Shown: positions 1-6,124 of the stretch, piece by piece
Position numbering within the stretch: the first letter of the stretch is position 1
Layout: each line of letters begins with the position of its first letter
From: Acidobacteriaceae bacterium
GTDB lineage: Bacteria > Acidobacteriota > Terriglobia > Bryobacterales > Bryobacteraceae
NCBI GenBank assembly: GCA_019246575.1
Contig: JAFAQG010000072.1
Span: forward strand, 1-6,438
Length of the DNA: 6,438 nt
Reading direction: 5' to 3'
Program-made: the position numbers and the translations under genes
Notes under the pieces: generated by a model
What the model was told of the DNA's origin: nothing
The model's input: only the letters and a program-made list of their open reading frames with translations
The model's database searches: none

Positions 1-91
1 CGTGTTCATGCCAGCGGCCAGCTCTGTGAAGACCCCCGTTACCGTCAAAGGTGGCAAATGCGGGACGGCACAGCCGCGATACAACGATCAA
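1..91 (-). CDS. RES-domain toxin, N-terminal 30 residues only (cut by window edge)
   Basis: Reading leftward from a TTG codon at 91-89, the frame stays open to the window edge. It encodes a peptide containing RLCRPAFATFDGNGG followed by AGRWHEH. This matches the start of the RES family: a conserved RLC/R segment, then F-(D/S)-G-x-G, then GGRW-x-x-x-G. Family knowledge: RES toxins deplete NAD+ in the cytoplasm, as MbcT of Mycobacterium tuberculosis does, and are neutralised by a DUF2384-type antitoxin encoded just upstream. That is the arrangement here. The proposed TTG overlaps the antitoxin TGA stop (TTGA), a typical translational coupling. No ATG or GTG in this frame is close upstream, which favours TTG. 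The rest of the protein, including most of the active site, lies outside the window, so I cannot say whether the toxin is intact. Confidence 0.72.
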   Translation of the reverse strand, partial: MIVVSRLCRPAFATFDGNGGLHRAGRWHEH

Positions 92-354
92 GCGGGAAAG
101 CCGTGCTCGAGATCAAAAAGCACGCCAAGAACGCGGCTTCGGCCTTCCTCCGTTTGAGCGGTCCTTCGAGGCGTCTGACCGCTAAACATTATTAGCGGCG
201 TGTCTAGCCAGCTCAACGCTTTTTCAGCGCTTCCGAAAACCTCTACAGCCCGGAGCAGCAGGGCATCTGGACAGGAAATGCCGACCTGTTCGAGCTCACT
301 CCAGTCGATGGTCACTGTTACCGGCAGCTCGCGGCCGTCGGGCAGATGAACCAT
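88..354 (-). CDS. Antitoxin with MbcA/ParS/Xre C-terminal toxin-binding domain (DUF2384), no HTH
   Basis: An 88-residue protein. Residues about 35-88 look like the DUF2384 toxin-binding domain: A-x-E-V-F-G-S-x-E-K-A-x-x-W-L near 36-50, P near 53, G-x-T-P near 59-62, then T-x-E-G-R and an ending like the usual I-E-x-G-x-x-A (here LEHGFPA). In the family this domain blocks the active site of the RES toxin. The partner is encoded directly downstream with overlapping stop and start. Most relatives carry an Xre-type helix-turn-helix in front of this domain. Here only about 34 residues precede it (MVHLPDGRELPVTV..., then DWSELEQVG), which is too short for one and looks beta-strand-like. The start ATG at 354 is the only ATG in frame after an upstream TGA at about 400-402, so a longer N-terminus is not available in this frame. 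No good Shine-Dalgarno is visible. It lies 78 bases after recA, with no recognisable terminator or promoter between. Confidence 0.8.
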   Translation of the reverse strand: MVHLPDGRELPVTVTIDWSELEQVGISCPDALLLRAVEVFGSAEKALSWLDTPLIMFSGQTPRRTAQTEEGRSRVLGVLFDLEHGFPA

Positions 355-432
355 ACCATCGAGTTGTGTTGTCCGGCCTCGGCTCTCGGCACCATATGCT
401 CACGCTAGCATCTTAGCTGCGGTCGCGAATTT

Positions 433-1500
433 TCATCGCGCCCGTCCCGCACTCTTCGCGGTATCGATCGGTGTCGGCGCTGCTCCCGCTTCCGCCTCGG
501 GCTTCTTCGTCAGCCCGAGACTCTGCCGTAACTCCGCATCGATTCGCTCCCGGATATCCGGGTTGTCCTTCAGGAACTGGCGCGCATTCTCACGCCCCTG
601 CCCGATGCGTTCGCCCTTGTAACTAAACCACGACCCGCTCTTCTCGACGATGTTGTTCGCAGCGCCTAAATCGAGTAAGTCGCCTTCCCGCGAAACCCCC
701 TCGCCGTAGATGATGTCGAACTCGGCCTCCCGGAACGGCGGCGCAACTTTGTTCTTCACCACTTTCACCTTGGTGCGATTGCCCGTAACCGTCTCGCCAT
801 CTTTGATCGCCGCAATGCGCCGGATATCCACCCGAATCGAAGAATAGAACTTTAGCGCGCGGCCGCCGGTGGTTGTCTCGGGGTTCCCGAACATCACGCC
901 GATCTTCTCCCGAATCTGATTGATGAAGATCAGACATGTATTCGATTTCGCAACGATGCCCGTCAACTTCCGCATGGCTTGCGACATCAGACGCGCCTGC
1001 ACGCCCATATGCGAATCGCCCATCTCGCCGTCGAGCTCCGCTTTGGGCACCAGCGCCGCCACCGAATCTACAACCAAGACATCGATCGATCCCGACGTAA
1101 TCAGCGCGCTCGTGATCTCGAGCGCCTGTTCGGCAAAGTCCGGCTGCGAAACCAGCAAATTGTCGACATCCACGCCGAGTTGCTTCGCATACACAGGGTC
1201 GAGCGCATGCTCGACGTCAATGAAGGCGGCCATCCCGCCCTGCTTCTGCGCCTCCGCAATCACTTGCAACGCGATCGTCGTCTTGCCCGAAGACTCAGGC
1301 CCAAAGATTTCGCAGATCCGGCCGCGTGGAAACCCACCCACACCCAACGCATAGTCGACCGAGATTGACCCCGACGATATCGCGGAAACGGGAACGATTG
1401 CTTCTTTTGCCCCCAGCCGCAAGATCGACCCCTTGCCAAACTGCTTTTCAATCTGCCCCAGGGTGAGGGTTAAAGTACGGCTGCGCTCTTTCTCGTCCAT
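433..1500 (-). CDS. recA: RecA recombinase
   Basis: RecA binds single-stranded DNA as an ATP-dependent filament, drives strand exchange and triggers LexA self-cleavage in the SOS response. The full-length family is plain throughout. In a 355-residue numbering: Walker A GPESSGKT at 67-74, catalytic Glu97 in [10 protein letters not shown], Walker B ending at Asp145 (VLVVDS), loop 1 around [13 protein letters not shown] with Gln195, and loop 2 [10 protein letters not shown] from about 204. These positions are one residue off E. coli RecA. I chose the ATG at 1500 over the in-frame ATG at 1509: the purine-rich GGAGAGG at 1510-1516 touches the 1509 codon but sits nine bases before 1500. The longer reading would be 358 residues. 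The last about 25 residues are Ala/Pro-rich and end in KSAGRAR, net basic, unlike the acidic E. coli tail. It follows the VWA gene by 89 bases and precedes the RES module. Confidence 0.98.
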   Translation of the reverse strand: MDEKERSRTLTLTLGQIEKQFGKGSILRLGAKEAIVPVSAISSGSISVDYALGVGGFPRGRICEIFGPESSGKTTIALQVIAEAQKQGGMAAFIDVEHALDPVYAKQLGVDVDNLLVSQPDFAEQALEITSALITSGSIDVLVVDSVAALVPKAELDGEMGDSHMGVQARLMSQAMRKLTGIVAKSNTCLIFINQIREKIGVMFGNPETTTGGRALKFYSSIRVDIRRIAAIKDGETVTGNRTKVKVVKNKVAPPFREAEFDIIYGEGVSREGDLLDLGAANNIVEKSGSWFSYKGERIGQGRENARQFLKDNPDIRERIDAELRQSLGLTKKPEAEAGAAPTPIDTAKSAGRAR

Positions 1501-1542
1501 AGTAAGCATCCTCTCCGTTGGATCTCTCGGGGGCTCTCAGGC

Positions 1543-1583
1543 ATTATACCGCCAAACAGAAGTGCCCGGATTTGTTTTATCCG
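1543..1583 (-). promoter_or_regulatory. Probable recA promoter with inverted repeat over the -35 region
   Basis: On the minus strand a perfect TATAAT lies at 1548-1543, about 27 bases before the recA ribosome binding site. The hexamer 17 bases further upstream (1571-1566, ATCCGG) is a poor -35, so the promoter may need an activator or be weak without one. An inverted repeat, CGGAT-N7-ATCCG (1567-1583), covers this -35 position and could be an operator. I see neither an E. coli-type CTGT-N8-ACAG nor a GAAC-N4-GTTC LexA box between the VWA stop and recA. The transcribed leader holds three GAGAG motifs (1534-1538, 1524-1528, 1511-1515), the last being part of the ribosome binding site. The -10 is seen directly; the regulatory role is inferred. 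Confidence 0.5.
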
Positions 1584-1585
1584 CG
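1575..1585. repeat. 11-bp direct repeat, copy beyond the VWA stop codon
   Basis: TTTTATCCGCG, identical to the copy at 2560-2570. It lies 4 bases past the VWA stop codon and contains the ATCCG arm of the inverted repeat upstream of recA. The two copies bracket the VWA gene in the same orientation. They could be a shared regulatory motif (CGCGGATAAAA on the coding strand) or a trace of insertion of the gene. Chance is not excluded. Confidence 0.4.
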
Positions 1586-1589
1586 CGCG

Positions 1590-2546
1590 CTAGCTGACCG
1601 GGTTCTTGCGCGCGTAATAACCCTTCCTGGCCCGCACGATCAGGTCCTTGCGCCCTTTCACCTTAATCTCCACCGGATGGAAGCGGCCATCCGCTCTCAG
1701 CGGCTCGGGACGATAGAACAGGTTGTATTGATGCCGCAGCTCGTTCGCAATGTTCTCGAACGATTGATCGAGCTCTCTTGCCTGGAACGGCGTAAACGCC
1801 GCGCCTCCCGTTTCCTGCGCGAAGTATCGCAACACCTTGTCGCCTTCGGTTTCGACATGGCTGACATTGGTCGAAATGGTGTAAATCACCGTATCCGCCC
1901 GCTGCGCCATCTCGAGCGCCTGGTCGCGGCTGTAGCGGCTCTCGTTATCCTCGCCATCGCTCAGAATTACCATCGCGCGACGAAACTTATATAGCGGCTG
2001 ATCCTGCATCAGCTTGTCCCGGCATGCAAAATACATGGCATCGTAAAGAGCGGTCCCGCCTCCCGGCCTCAAGTTTCGGACCGCCTTCTCCAGCACGCTC
2101 GTATCGTTTGTCAAATCGGCGACCAGCTCGGCCGCGGTATCGAAGCTGACCACAATAGCTTTGTCCTGCGGTCGCATCACAGTATTGATGAAATTTGTCG
2201 CCGCTTCCTGCTGGAATCGAAAACGATCCCGGACGCTGTTGCTGGTATCAATTAGAATCGCAAGGCGAAGCGGCAGATTGGTTTCCGACGTGAACTCCAG
2301 AATGCTCTGCGGCTTCTTACTCTCGAATACCTGAAAATCGTCGCGGTTCAGATCTGTGACGAACCGGCCCTTCTTGTCGGTCACCGTGAACAGCATGTTT
2401 ACACGCGTCACTTCGGTGCGGATTACGTTGTTGTCTGCTGCCGGCTGCGATGTCTGCGCTGCAGCCGGACTCTGCTGCCCGGCAAGAACACTTCCCAAGC
2501 AGCCTCCGAGTACGGCGGCCGCCACACTGGCGGTTGCGAACTTCAT
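1590..2546 (-). CDS. Exported VWA-domain protein (VWFA-related acidobacterial type)
   Basis: A 318-residue protein from the ATG at 2546; a GTG three codons earlier (2555) is possible, and neither start has a strong ribosome binding site. The N-terminus is a signal peptide: MKFATASVAAAVLGGCLG, with a possible lipobox LGGC (Cys16) or a type I cleavage after SVLA (Ala22). A low-complexity Ala/Gln/Pro linker follows. Next is a beta-rich segment with VTDKKGRFVTDL and DDFQVFE, the standard lead-in of the acidobacterial VWFA-related family. The VWA domain from about 93 has a complete metal-ion-dependent adhesion site: D-x-S-x-S (Asp100, Ser102, Ser104), Thr165 in GGGT, and Asp197 in LSDGED. The C-terminus ends RARKGYYA, also typical. 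Such domains bind protein ligands through a divalent metal; the ligand here is unknown. The gene starts 24 bases after rluD and is probably in its operon. No enzymatic activity is expected. Confidence 0.9.
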   Translation of the reverse strand: MKFATASVAAAVLGGCLGSVLAGQQSPAAAQTSQPAADNNVIRTEVTRVNMLFTVTDKKGRFVTDLNRDDFQVFESKKPQSILEFTSETNLPLRLAILIDTSNSVRDRFRFQQEAATNFINTVMRPQDKAIVVSFDTAAELVADLTNDTSVLEKAVRNLRPGGGTALYDAMYFACRDKLMQDQPLYKFRRAMVILSDGEDNESRYSRDQALEMAQRADTVIYTISTNVSHVETEGDKVLRYFAQETGGAAFTPFQARELDQSFENIANELRHQYNLFYRPEPLRADGRFHPVEIKVKGRKDLIVRARKGYYARKNPVS

Positions 2547-2559
2547 TGGGATCACTTCA

Positions 2560-2570
2560 TTTTATCCGCG
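2560..2570. repeat. 11-bp direct repeat, copy before the VWA start
   Basis: A second copy of TTTTATCCGCG, filling most of the gap between the rluD stop codon and the VWA start. On the coding strand it reads CGCGGATAAAA, the same motif that lies upstream of the recA -10 element. The repeat does not extend beyond 11 bases on either side. Confidence 0.4.
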
Positions 2571-3488
2571 TTATTTTGCGCTCACTCGAAGGAACTGCAG
2601 CAAGTTCGCGAATTCTTCGGGCACGGGGCTTTCGATTTCGATCCAATCTCCCGTGCTCGGTGATCTGAACCGCAATCGGTGCGCGTGGAGAAAGAAGCGG
2701 TGCAATGCGGGAAGTCCCGGCAATGCCGCGGGCGCGCCGTAAAGCCGGTCGCCAACGATCGGGTGATGAAGATTCGAAAGATGTACGCGGATCTGGTGCG
2801 TGCGGCCCGTTCTAATCTTCACTTCGAGCAAGCTGAAGCGCCCCAATTCTTCGATGACCCGATACTCTGTCAGCGCGCTTCGGCCGCTCGCCAGCCGTGC
2901 TGTCATTCGCACGCGCCGTACCGGATCGCGCGCAATCGGAGCATCGATGCGGCCGCACGGCTGTTTCATCCGGCCGTGCACGATCGCGAGATACGTCTTT
3001 TCGATAGTGCGGTCGTGAAACTGCCTTGCCAGTGCCTGATGAGCGGCGTCGGTGCGTGCAATCACCAGTACGCCGCTGGTGTCGCGATCCAGGCGGTGAA
3101 CAATGCCGGGCCGCACATCATCCCCGCCCGCAAGTGTTCCGAAGCGATGCAGCAGTGCATTCACCAGCGTGCCTCGGTGATGTCCCGCGCCCGCATGCAC
3201 CACCATCCCCGCGGGCTTGTCCACGACCACCACATCGATGTCTTCGTACAAAATGCGAACCCGGATGTCTTCCGGTTCGGCCTTGAGCGAGGGAAGGCTC
3301 CCGGGCTCGACCGAGATCTGTTCACCGCCTCGCAAGATGTGCGATGCGCGCACGCCTTTCCCGCCCAGCAGCACACGATCTTCTTTGATCCACGACTGCA
3401 GTCGTGAACGGCTGAATTGCGGCAGCCGCTCGTGCAGGAACGTATCGAGCCGCTTTCCGGCGTCACTCGCCGCGGCCGTAAGGATCAC
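2571..3488 (-). CDS. rluD: 23S rRNA pseudouridine synthase, RluD/RluA family
   Basis: A 305-residue protein that isomerises uridine to pseudouridine in RNA. RluD itself modifies helix 69 of 23S rRNA (1911/1915/1917 in E. coli), where it supports ribosome assembly and termination. An N-terminal S4 RNA-binding domain occupies about 10-60 (RLDTFLHERLPQFSRSRLQ). The catalytic domain begins with YEDIDVVVVDKPAGMVVH (81-98) and contains the signature HRLDRDTSG at 131-139, whose Asp134 is the catalytic nucleophile. It continues with EKTYLAIVHG and the RTGRTHQIRVHL motif. The length fits RluD. The start is GTG at 3488: an in-frame TAA lies three codons upstream, so it is the earliest possible start, and the S4 domain begins at the expected distance. 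The assignment to RluD rather than RluC is by the S4 domain and overall resemblance, not by search. It follows the small membrane protein gene by 29 bases and is followed by the VWA gene. Confidence 0.93.
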   Translation of the reverse strand: MILTAAASDAGKRLDTFLHERLPQFSRSRLQSWIKEDRVLLGGKGVRASHILRGGEQISVEPGSLPSLKAEPEDIRVRILYEDIDVVVVDKPAGMVVHAGAGHHRGTLVNALLHRFGTLAGGDDVRPGIVHRLDRDTSGVLVIARTDAAHQALARQFHDRTIEKTYLAIVHGRMKQPCGRIDAPIARDPVRRVRMTARLASGRSALTEYRVIEELGRFSLLEVKIRTGRTHQIRVHLSNLHHPIVGDRLYGAPAALPGLPALHRFFLHAHRLRFRSPSTGDWIEIESPVPEEFANLLQFLRVSAK

Positions 3489-3517
3489 AACCCAATCTTA
3501 GGTCTGTTTGGCTGATC

Positions 3518-3706
3518 TCACCTTCGACGCCAAAATCCCGCCCGATATTCGTCAATGAACTTCTCTGGATCGTCCATAGCTGTCTCAACCATCACCAGTC
3601 CATTCAACAAATAGAGAATGGCTCCTGGTAAGCCGATCCCTGAGAGAAACAGCAGCGAGAAGATGACCCAACTTCCCATAAACTCATACCGAACGATCTT
3701 CGACAT
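3518..3706 (-). CDS. Small membrane protein of unknown function
   Basis: A 62-residue protein that I do not recognise as a named family. Residues about 12-40 form a long hydrophobic stretch with a Gly/Pro kink (SGIGLPGA at 22-29). It could be one long membrane helix or a tight hairpin of two. A short soluble tail follows (ETAMDDPEKFIDEYRAGFW), ending in RRR. The N-terminus is MSKIVRYEF, with two basic residues. It looks genuine: GGAGGG at 3714-3709 sits just before the ATG, the composition is that of a real membrane peptide, and it lies 29 bases ahead of rluD on the same strand. The ribosome binding site is rather close to the start (about 2-3 bases). Many bacteria have lspA ahead of rluD, but this protein is far too short and lacks the LspA aspartates. 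I see no convincing promoter in the 115 bases upstream. Confidence 0.72.
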   Translation of the reverse strand: MSKIVRYEFMGSWVIFSLLFLSGIGLPGAILYLLNGLVMVETAMDDPEKFIDEYRAGFWRRR

Positions 3707-3821
3707 TGCCCTCCACGCCAGCGCATCAAAGGATCAGCGCCTGCATTGAGAGGCAGTCTATCAACGAACACACGAGCGAATCTTGCCTCATCTGGGTGCG
3801 ATCCGTAGCCACTGACCTTTG

Positions 3822-4895
3822 CTATGCCACCTCCGCTTCGATCACAGTAAACGGCGATTTGGTTGGCACGATACGCGACAGCCGAAATCCAGCCGCGGCA
3901 AACAACTCACGCCATTCCTGCTCCATCCGTTCGCGGCCACCAGGGAAGAACAGCATCTCGATATCGATGACCTTCGATGGATGCGGCTCGTTCCCGGGCG
4001 GCACCACAAATTCCAAGAGCACAACTTTACCGGTGCGGTTTCCATGTCGGTTGCTATCCAATGCGCGTCGGCAATTCCGTAAAATGGTCGTAGCCTGCTC
4101 GTCAGTCCAATCGTGCAGTATGTGCTTCATGAAGTAAACGTCCCCACCTTCCGGCACAGCCTCAAAGAAATCGCCGAAGGCAGTACGGCAGCGTGCCTGG
4201 AATCCGAATTCGCGAATGCGTTCGTCCGCACCGGGCACAATGTCTTGCAGATCAAAGAGGATACCCTGCATTTGCGGGTACTTCTTGAGAATCGAGCAGA
4301 TCGCGAAGCCGTGGCCACCGCCAACGTCCACGATCATGCGGAACGGCGAGAAATCGTAAGCCTCGAGCGCGGCGCCAACGGCCATCGCACTCAAGTTAGT
4401 CATGGCAAGATGAAACCGATCAAATTCCAGCTGATTGCTTGAGAAATACTCGAATGCAGGCTTGCCGGTGACGTGCTCGACCGTAGGCTCTCCAGTGCGC
4501 ACCGAGTGCAGAAGCTCGGCGGCAATGTTGAAGTGGAACGGATCGGCTAGCCATGCAACGGTGTCGCGCATGCATTGGGGATGGTCTGAGCGCAGCAACT
4601 CAGCGGCCGGGGTGAGGGAAAACTCGCGAGACTCGGTCTCACTGAAGATCCCCATCATGGCAAGTAGGCGCAGAATGCGGAAGAGTGCGTCTTCGTTGGT
4701 CCTGGTTCTCCTGGCCAGTTCAGCCACCGGTTTGGAACCCACCCCGATCAGATCGGCAAGATTGAGTTCCGCGGCAATCCACAGAGCGGCACAAGGAATA
4801 TAAGCAGTAGTGAATTGAAGTAAAAGTTGCGCTGGGTCGGCGGCCTGCGGCGCTGCCGTCGGAGTCTTACCCTCCAGCGAAAAAATCCCTGCCAT
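3822..4895 (-). CDS. SAM-dependent O-methyltransferase, family 2 (plant COMT/hydroxyneurosporene type)
   Basis: A 357-residue enzyme expected to transfer a methyl group from S-adenosylmethionine to a hydroxyl group of a small molecule; the substrate cannot be told. The N-terminal winged-helix dimerisation domain spans about 25-105 (Leu/Ala-rich helices, then VAELARRTRTNEDALFRILR and a wing ending FSLTPAAELL). The catalytic Rossmann domain shows SAM motif I, IVDVGGGHGF, at 188-197, the ribose-binding acidic residue Asp215 in LFDLQDIV, GDFFE at 241-245, and KHILHDWTDE, whose His261 aligns with the catalytic base of this family. The C-terminus has the usual EW-x-x-LF-x-x-AGF block. The start ATG at 4895 has a good AGGAG (4906-4902) with a six-base spacer. 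The gene is transcribed away from the DinB gene and stands alone, with no biosynthetic genes beside it in this window. It may act on a quinone, carotenoid or polyketide, but this is speculation. Confidence 0.92.
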   Translation of the reverse strand: MAGIFSLEGKTPTAAPQAADPAQLLLQFTTAYIPCAALWIAAELNLADLIGVGSKPVAELARRTRTNEDALFRILRLLAMMGIFSETESREFSLTPAAELLRSDHPQCMRDTVAWLADPFHFNIAAELLHSVRTGEPTVEHVTGKPAFEYFSSNQLEFDRFHLAMTNLSAMAVGAALEAYDFSPFRMIVDVGGGHGFAICSILKKYPQMQGILFDLQDIVPGADERIREFGFQARCRTAFGDFFEAVPEGGDVYFMKHILHDWTDEQATTILRNCRRALDSNRHGNRTGKVVLLEFVVPPGNEPHPSKVIDIEMLFFPGGRERMEQEWRELFAAAGFRLSRIVPTKSPFTVIEAEVA

Positions 4896-5081
4896 TTCCG
4901 TCTCCTACAATTTGGTATGAAGCTTAAAACCGGCTCGTGCTCGAGCGAGGTAGCCTTTACACTATACGCAAGCCAGGCTGCTGAATTCTGCGCTTCAGAG
5001 AACACGTTTATTCGCGCGCCCGTCCTTGCGAAAATCGAGTGTGATGCGGAGTTCAGCATACGATAAAAAAGTAAAACAGAT
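4896..5081. promoter_or_regulatory. Divergent intergenic region, methyltransferase / DinB
   Basis: This is the largest gap in the window (186 bases). It should hold promoters for both flanking genes. Toward the methyltransferase there is a TATAGT (4966-4961, minus strand), a reasonable -10 without a good -35. Its leader would contain the perfect 8-base palindrome GCTCGAGC (4939-4946) within the imperfect repeat GGCT...AGCC (4933-4954). A second short palindrome, AGCCAGGCT, lies at 4971-4979. Toward the DinB gene the last 30 bases are A-rich (ACGATAAAAAAGTAAAACAG) with no Shine-Dalgarno and no clear -35/-10 pair. No RNA gene is recognisable. Confidence 0.35.
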
Positions 5082-5588
5082 ATGACGGCCTATGAGGCTC
5101 GCACGCACATTCGATATTCCGGATGGGCCTCGCGGAAGGTGTTGGAGGCTGCGCTCTCGCTCTCGCCCGAGGAGCGCGAAAAGCCGATGAACGTCTCCCA
5201 TGACTGCATCGCGAAAACGCTCGCTCACATCTATTTCGGCGATGCGATCTTGTATTCGCGCATCGCCGACGCCAGTTATCCAGTGCCATCCCACGATGCA
5301 CTTCCCTCTCTCGACTTCGTCATTGACGAATGGCCTCGCTTGCAGGCCAGGTGGGAAGCCTGGGCCGATGCAGCCACCGACGATGAAATCGCCCGGCAGG
5401 TGCCCTTCAAATCACGGTTCGTCGGTAATGCCGGCCTTCCGGCCTGGCAGATCGTAATGCACGTCGTGAATCACGCCACGCTGCACCGCGGCCAAATCGT
5501 TGGCATGCTCCGCCAGTTCGGCATGAAGCCGCCCGCGACCGATATCGTGTTCTTCTACTACGAACATCTCGCAACACCAGCCATCTAA
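5082..5588 (+). CDS. DinB-family (DUF664/YfiT-like) metal-binding four-helix protein
   Basis: A 168-residue protein with the DinB/YfiT-like fold: a four-helix bundle holding a divalent metal through three histidines. The triad is visible as His49 (KTLAHIYFGD), His131 and His135 (HVVNHATLHRGQ), with the family's R-G-Q following. The N-terminal R-Y-S-x-W-A at 11-16 and the LSPEE turn at 27-31 also fit. It ends in PPATDIVFFYYEH, the common closing block. Known members include thiol-dependent transferases (for example those using bacillithiol or mycothiol) and damage-inducible proteins of unknown role, so the specific reaction stays open. It is unrelated to the DNA polymerase also called DinB. 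It is the only plus-strand gene, divergent from the methyltransferase and convergent with the cupin (47 bases between stop codons). There is no visible ribosome binding site, only an A-rich leader. The start ATG at 5082 fits the family N-terminus. Confidence 0.88.
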   Translation: MTAYEARTHIRYSGWASRKVLEAALSLSPEEREKPMNVSHDCIAKTLAHIYFGDAILYSRIADASYPVPSHDALPSLDFVIDEWPRLQARWEAWADAATDDEIARQVPFKSRFVGNAGLPAWQIVMHVVNHATLHRGQIVGMLRQFGMKPPATDIVFFYYEHLATPAI

Positions 5589-5635
5589 GGTTGTAGCCGA
5601 GCTTGGCGCCAGCGGACCAGAACGCACTCACGTCT

Positions 5636-6115
5636 TCACCGCACAAACGTGATCCCAAACTGGGCGGCAACTTGCCCCAGGCGCTCATAATCCGGGCGAG
5701 GCGGATTCGATTCGGAACTAAATTGGTTTGCCAGCCTGGCGAGTGTTCGAAAATATTCTTCGAAACCCGCAGGCGTGAGATACACCAGCCACCGCGCGTT
5801 GCTCGACAGAATCTTGAACGTATGCGGTATGCCGCGTGGCAGAAATCCGGAATCCCCGGGCTCGAGGATCAGCTCCTCGCTGTCGCGTGTGACCTTCAGC
5901 CGGCCCTCCAGCACATAGAACGATTCATCCTCGTTCCGATGAATATGCAGCGGAGGTTCAAGACCCGGCCTGGAGTTCATTTCCAGCAGCGACATGCTTC
6001 CTGCCGTATCCGCCGCATCGGCGTGAACTGTCATTTGCGCGCCCATCAGCGAGATTGATCGCGCTGGCGGAGCATCAGTGATTCCATTCGGAAAAGAAAG
6101 AAGAGCGGTTCCCAA
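5636..6115 (-). CDS. Single-domain cupin protein (quercetin-dioxygenase-like)
   Basis: A 159-residue protein with one conserved beta-barrel metal site. Cupin motif 1 is present as PPLHIHRNEDESFYVLEG: His57, His59, Glu64 and Gly71 at the standard spacings. Motif 2 is GDSGFLPRGIPHTF: Gly87, Pro93, Gly95 and His98. All four usual metal ligands are therefore present. After the barrel comes a helical tail (GFEEYFRTLARLA), as in other quercetin-2,3-dioxygenase-like cupins. Function in this superfamily ranges from dioxygenase to isomerase to ligand sensor and cannot be assigned. The start is TTG at 6115: an in-frame TGA lies four codons before it, no ATG or GTG lies between, and GAGGA at 6129-6125 is nine bases upstream. 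A shorter reading from Met24 or Met28 is possible but would remove the first strand. It follows the sigma factor gene by 57 bases on the same strand. Confidence 0.87.
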   Translation of the reverse strand: MGTALLSFPNGITDAPPARSISLMGAQMTVHADAADTAGSMSLLEMNSRPGLEPPLHIHRNEDESFYVLEGRLKVTRDSEELILEPGDSGFLPRGIPHTFKILSSNARWLVYLTPAGFEEYFRTLARLANQFSSESNPPRPDYERLGQVAAQFGITFVR

Positions 6116-6124
6116 AACAGTATG

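Noticed and set aside
355..432. Possible recA terminator
   Set aside because: Only the 6-base palindromes GCTAGC and CATATG occur; there is no GC-rich stem with a following U-run.
920..1368. Two plus-strand open frames of 129-144 codons opposite recA
   Set aside because: Both are antisense shadows of conserved recA codons; the translated peptides are Ser/Thr/Ala- or Arg/His-rich with no recognisable family.
1518..1994. Plus-strand open frame of 158 codons over the recA promoter and VWA gene
   Set aside because: It overlaps the VWA coding sequence and has no ribosome binding site or recognisable motif; shadow.
2558..2570. TAAAAT as a -10 element for a separate VWA promoter
   Set aside because: No -35-like hexamer lies 16-18 bases upstream and it would leave almost no leader before the start codon.
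2679..3407. A 242-codon open frame on the plus strand opposite rluD
   Set aside because: It lies wholly inside a strongly supported rluD, has no domain-like pattern and is rich in His/Arg/Cys as expected from the antisense of a GC-rich gene.
3706..4137. Plus-strand open frame of 143 codons spanning the gap after the methyltransferase
   Set aside because: Mostly antisense to the methyltransferase; Ser/Arg/Cys-rich without motifs. The 115-base gap itself shows nothing I can name.
5589..5635. Bidirectional terminator between the convergent DinB and cupin genes
   Set aside because: The palindrome TGGCGCCA (5604-5611) is present but too short, has no loop and has no T-run on either side.
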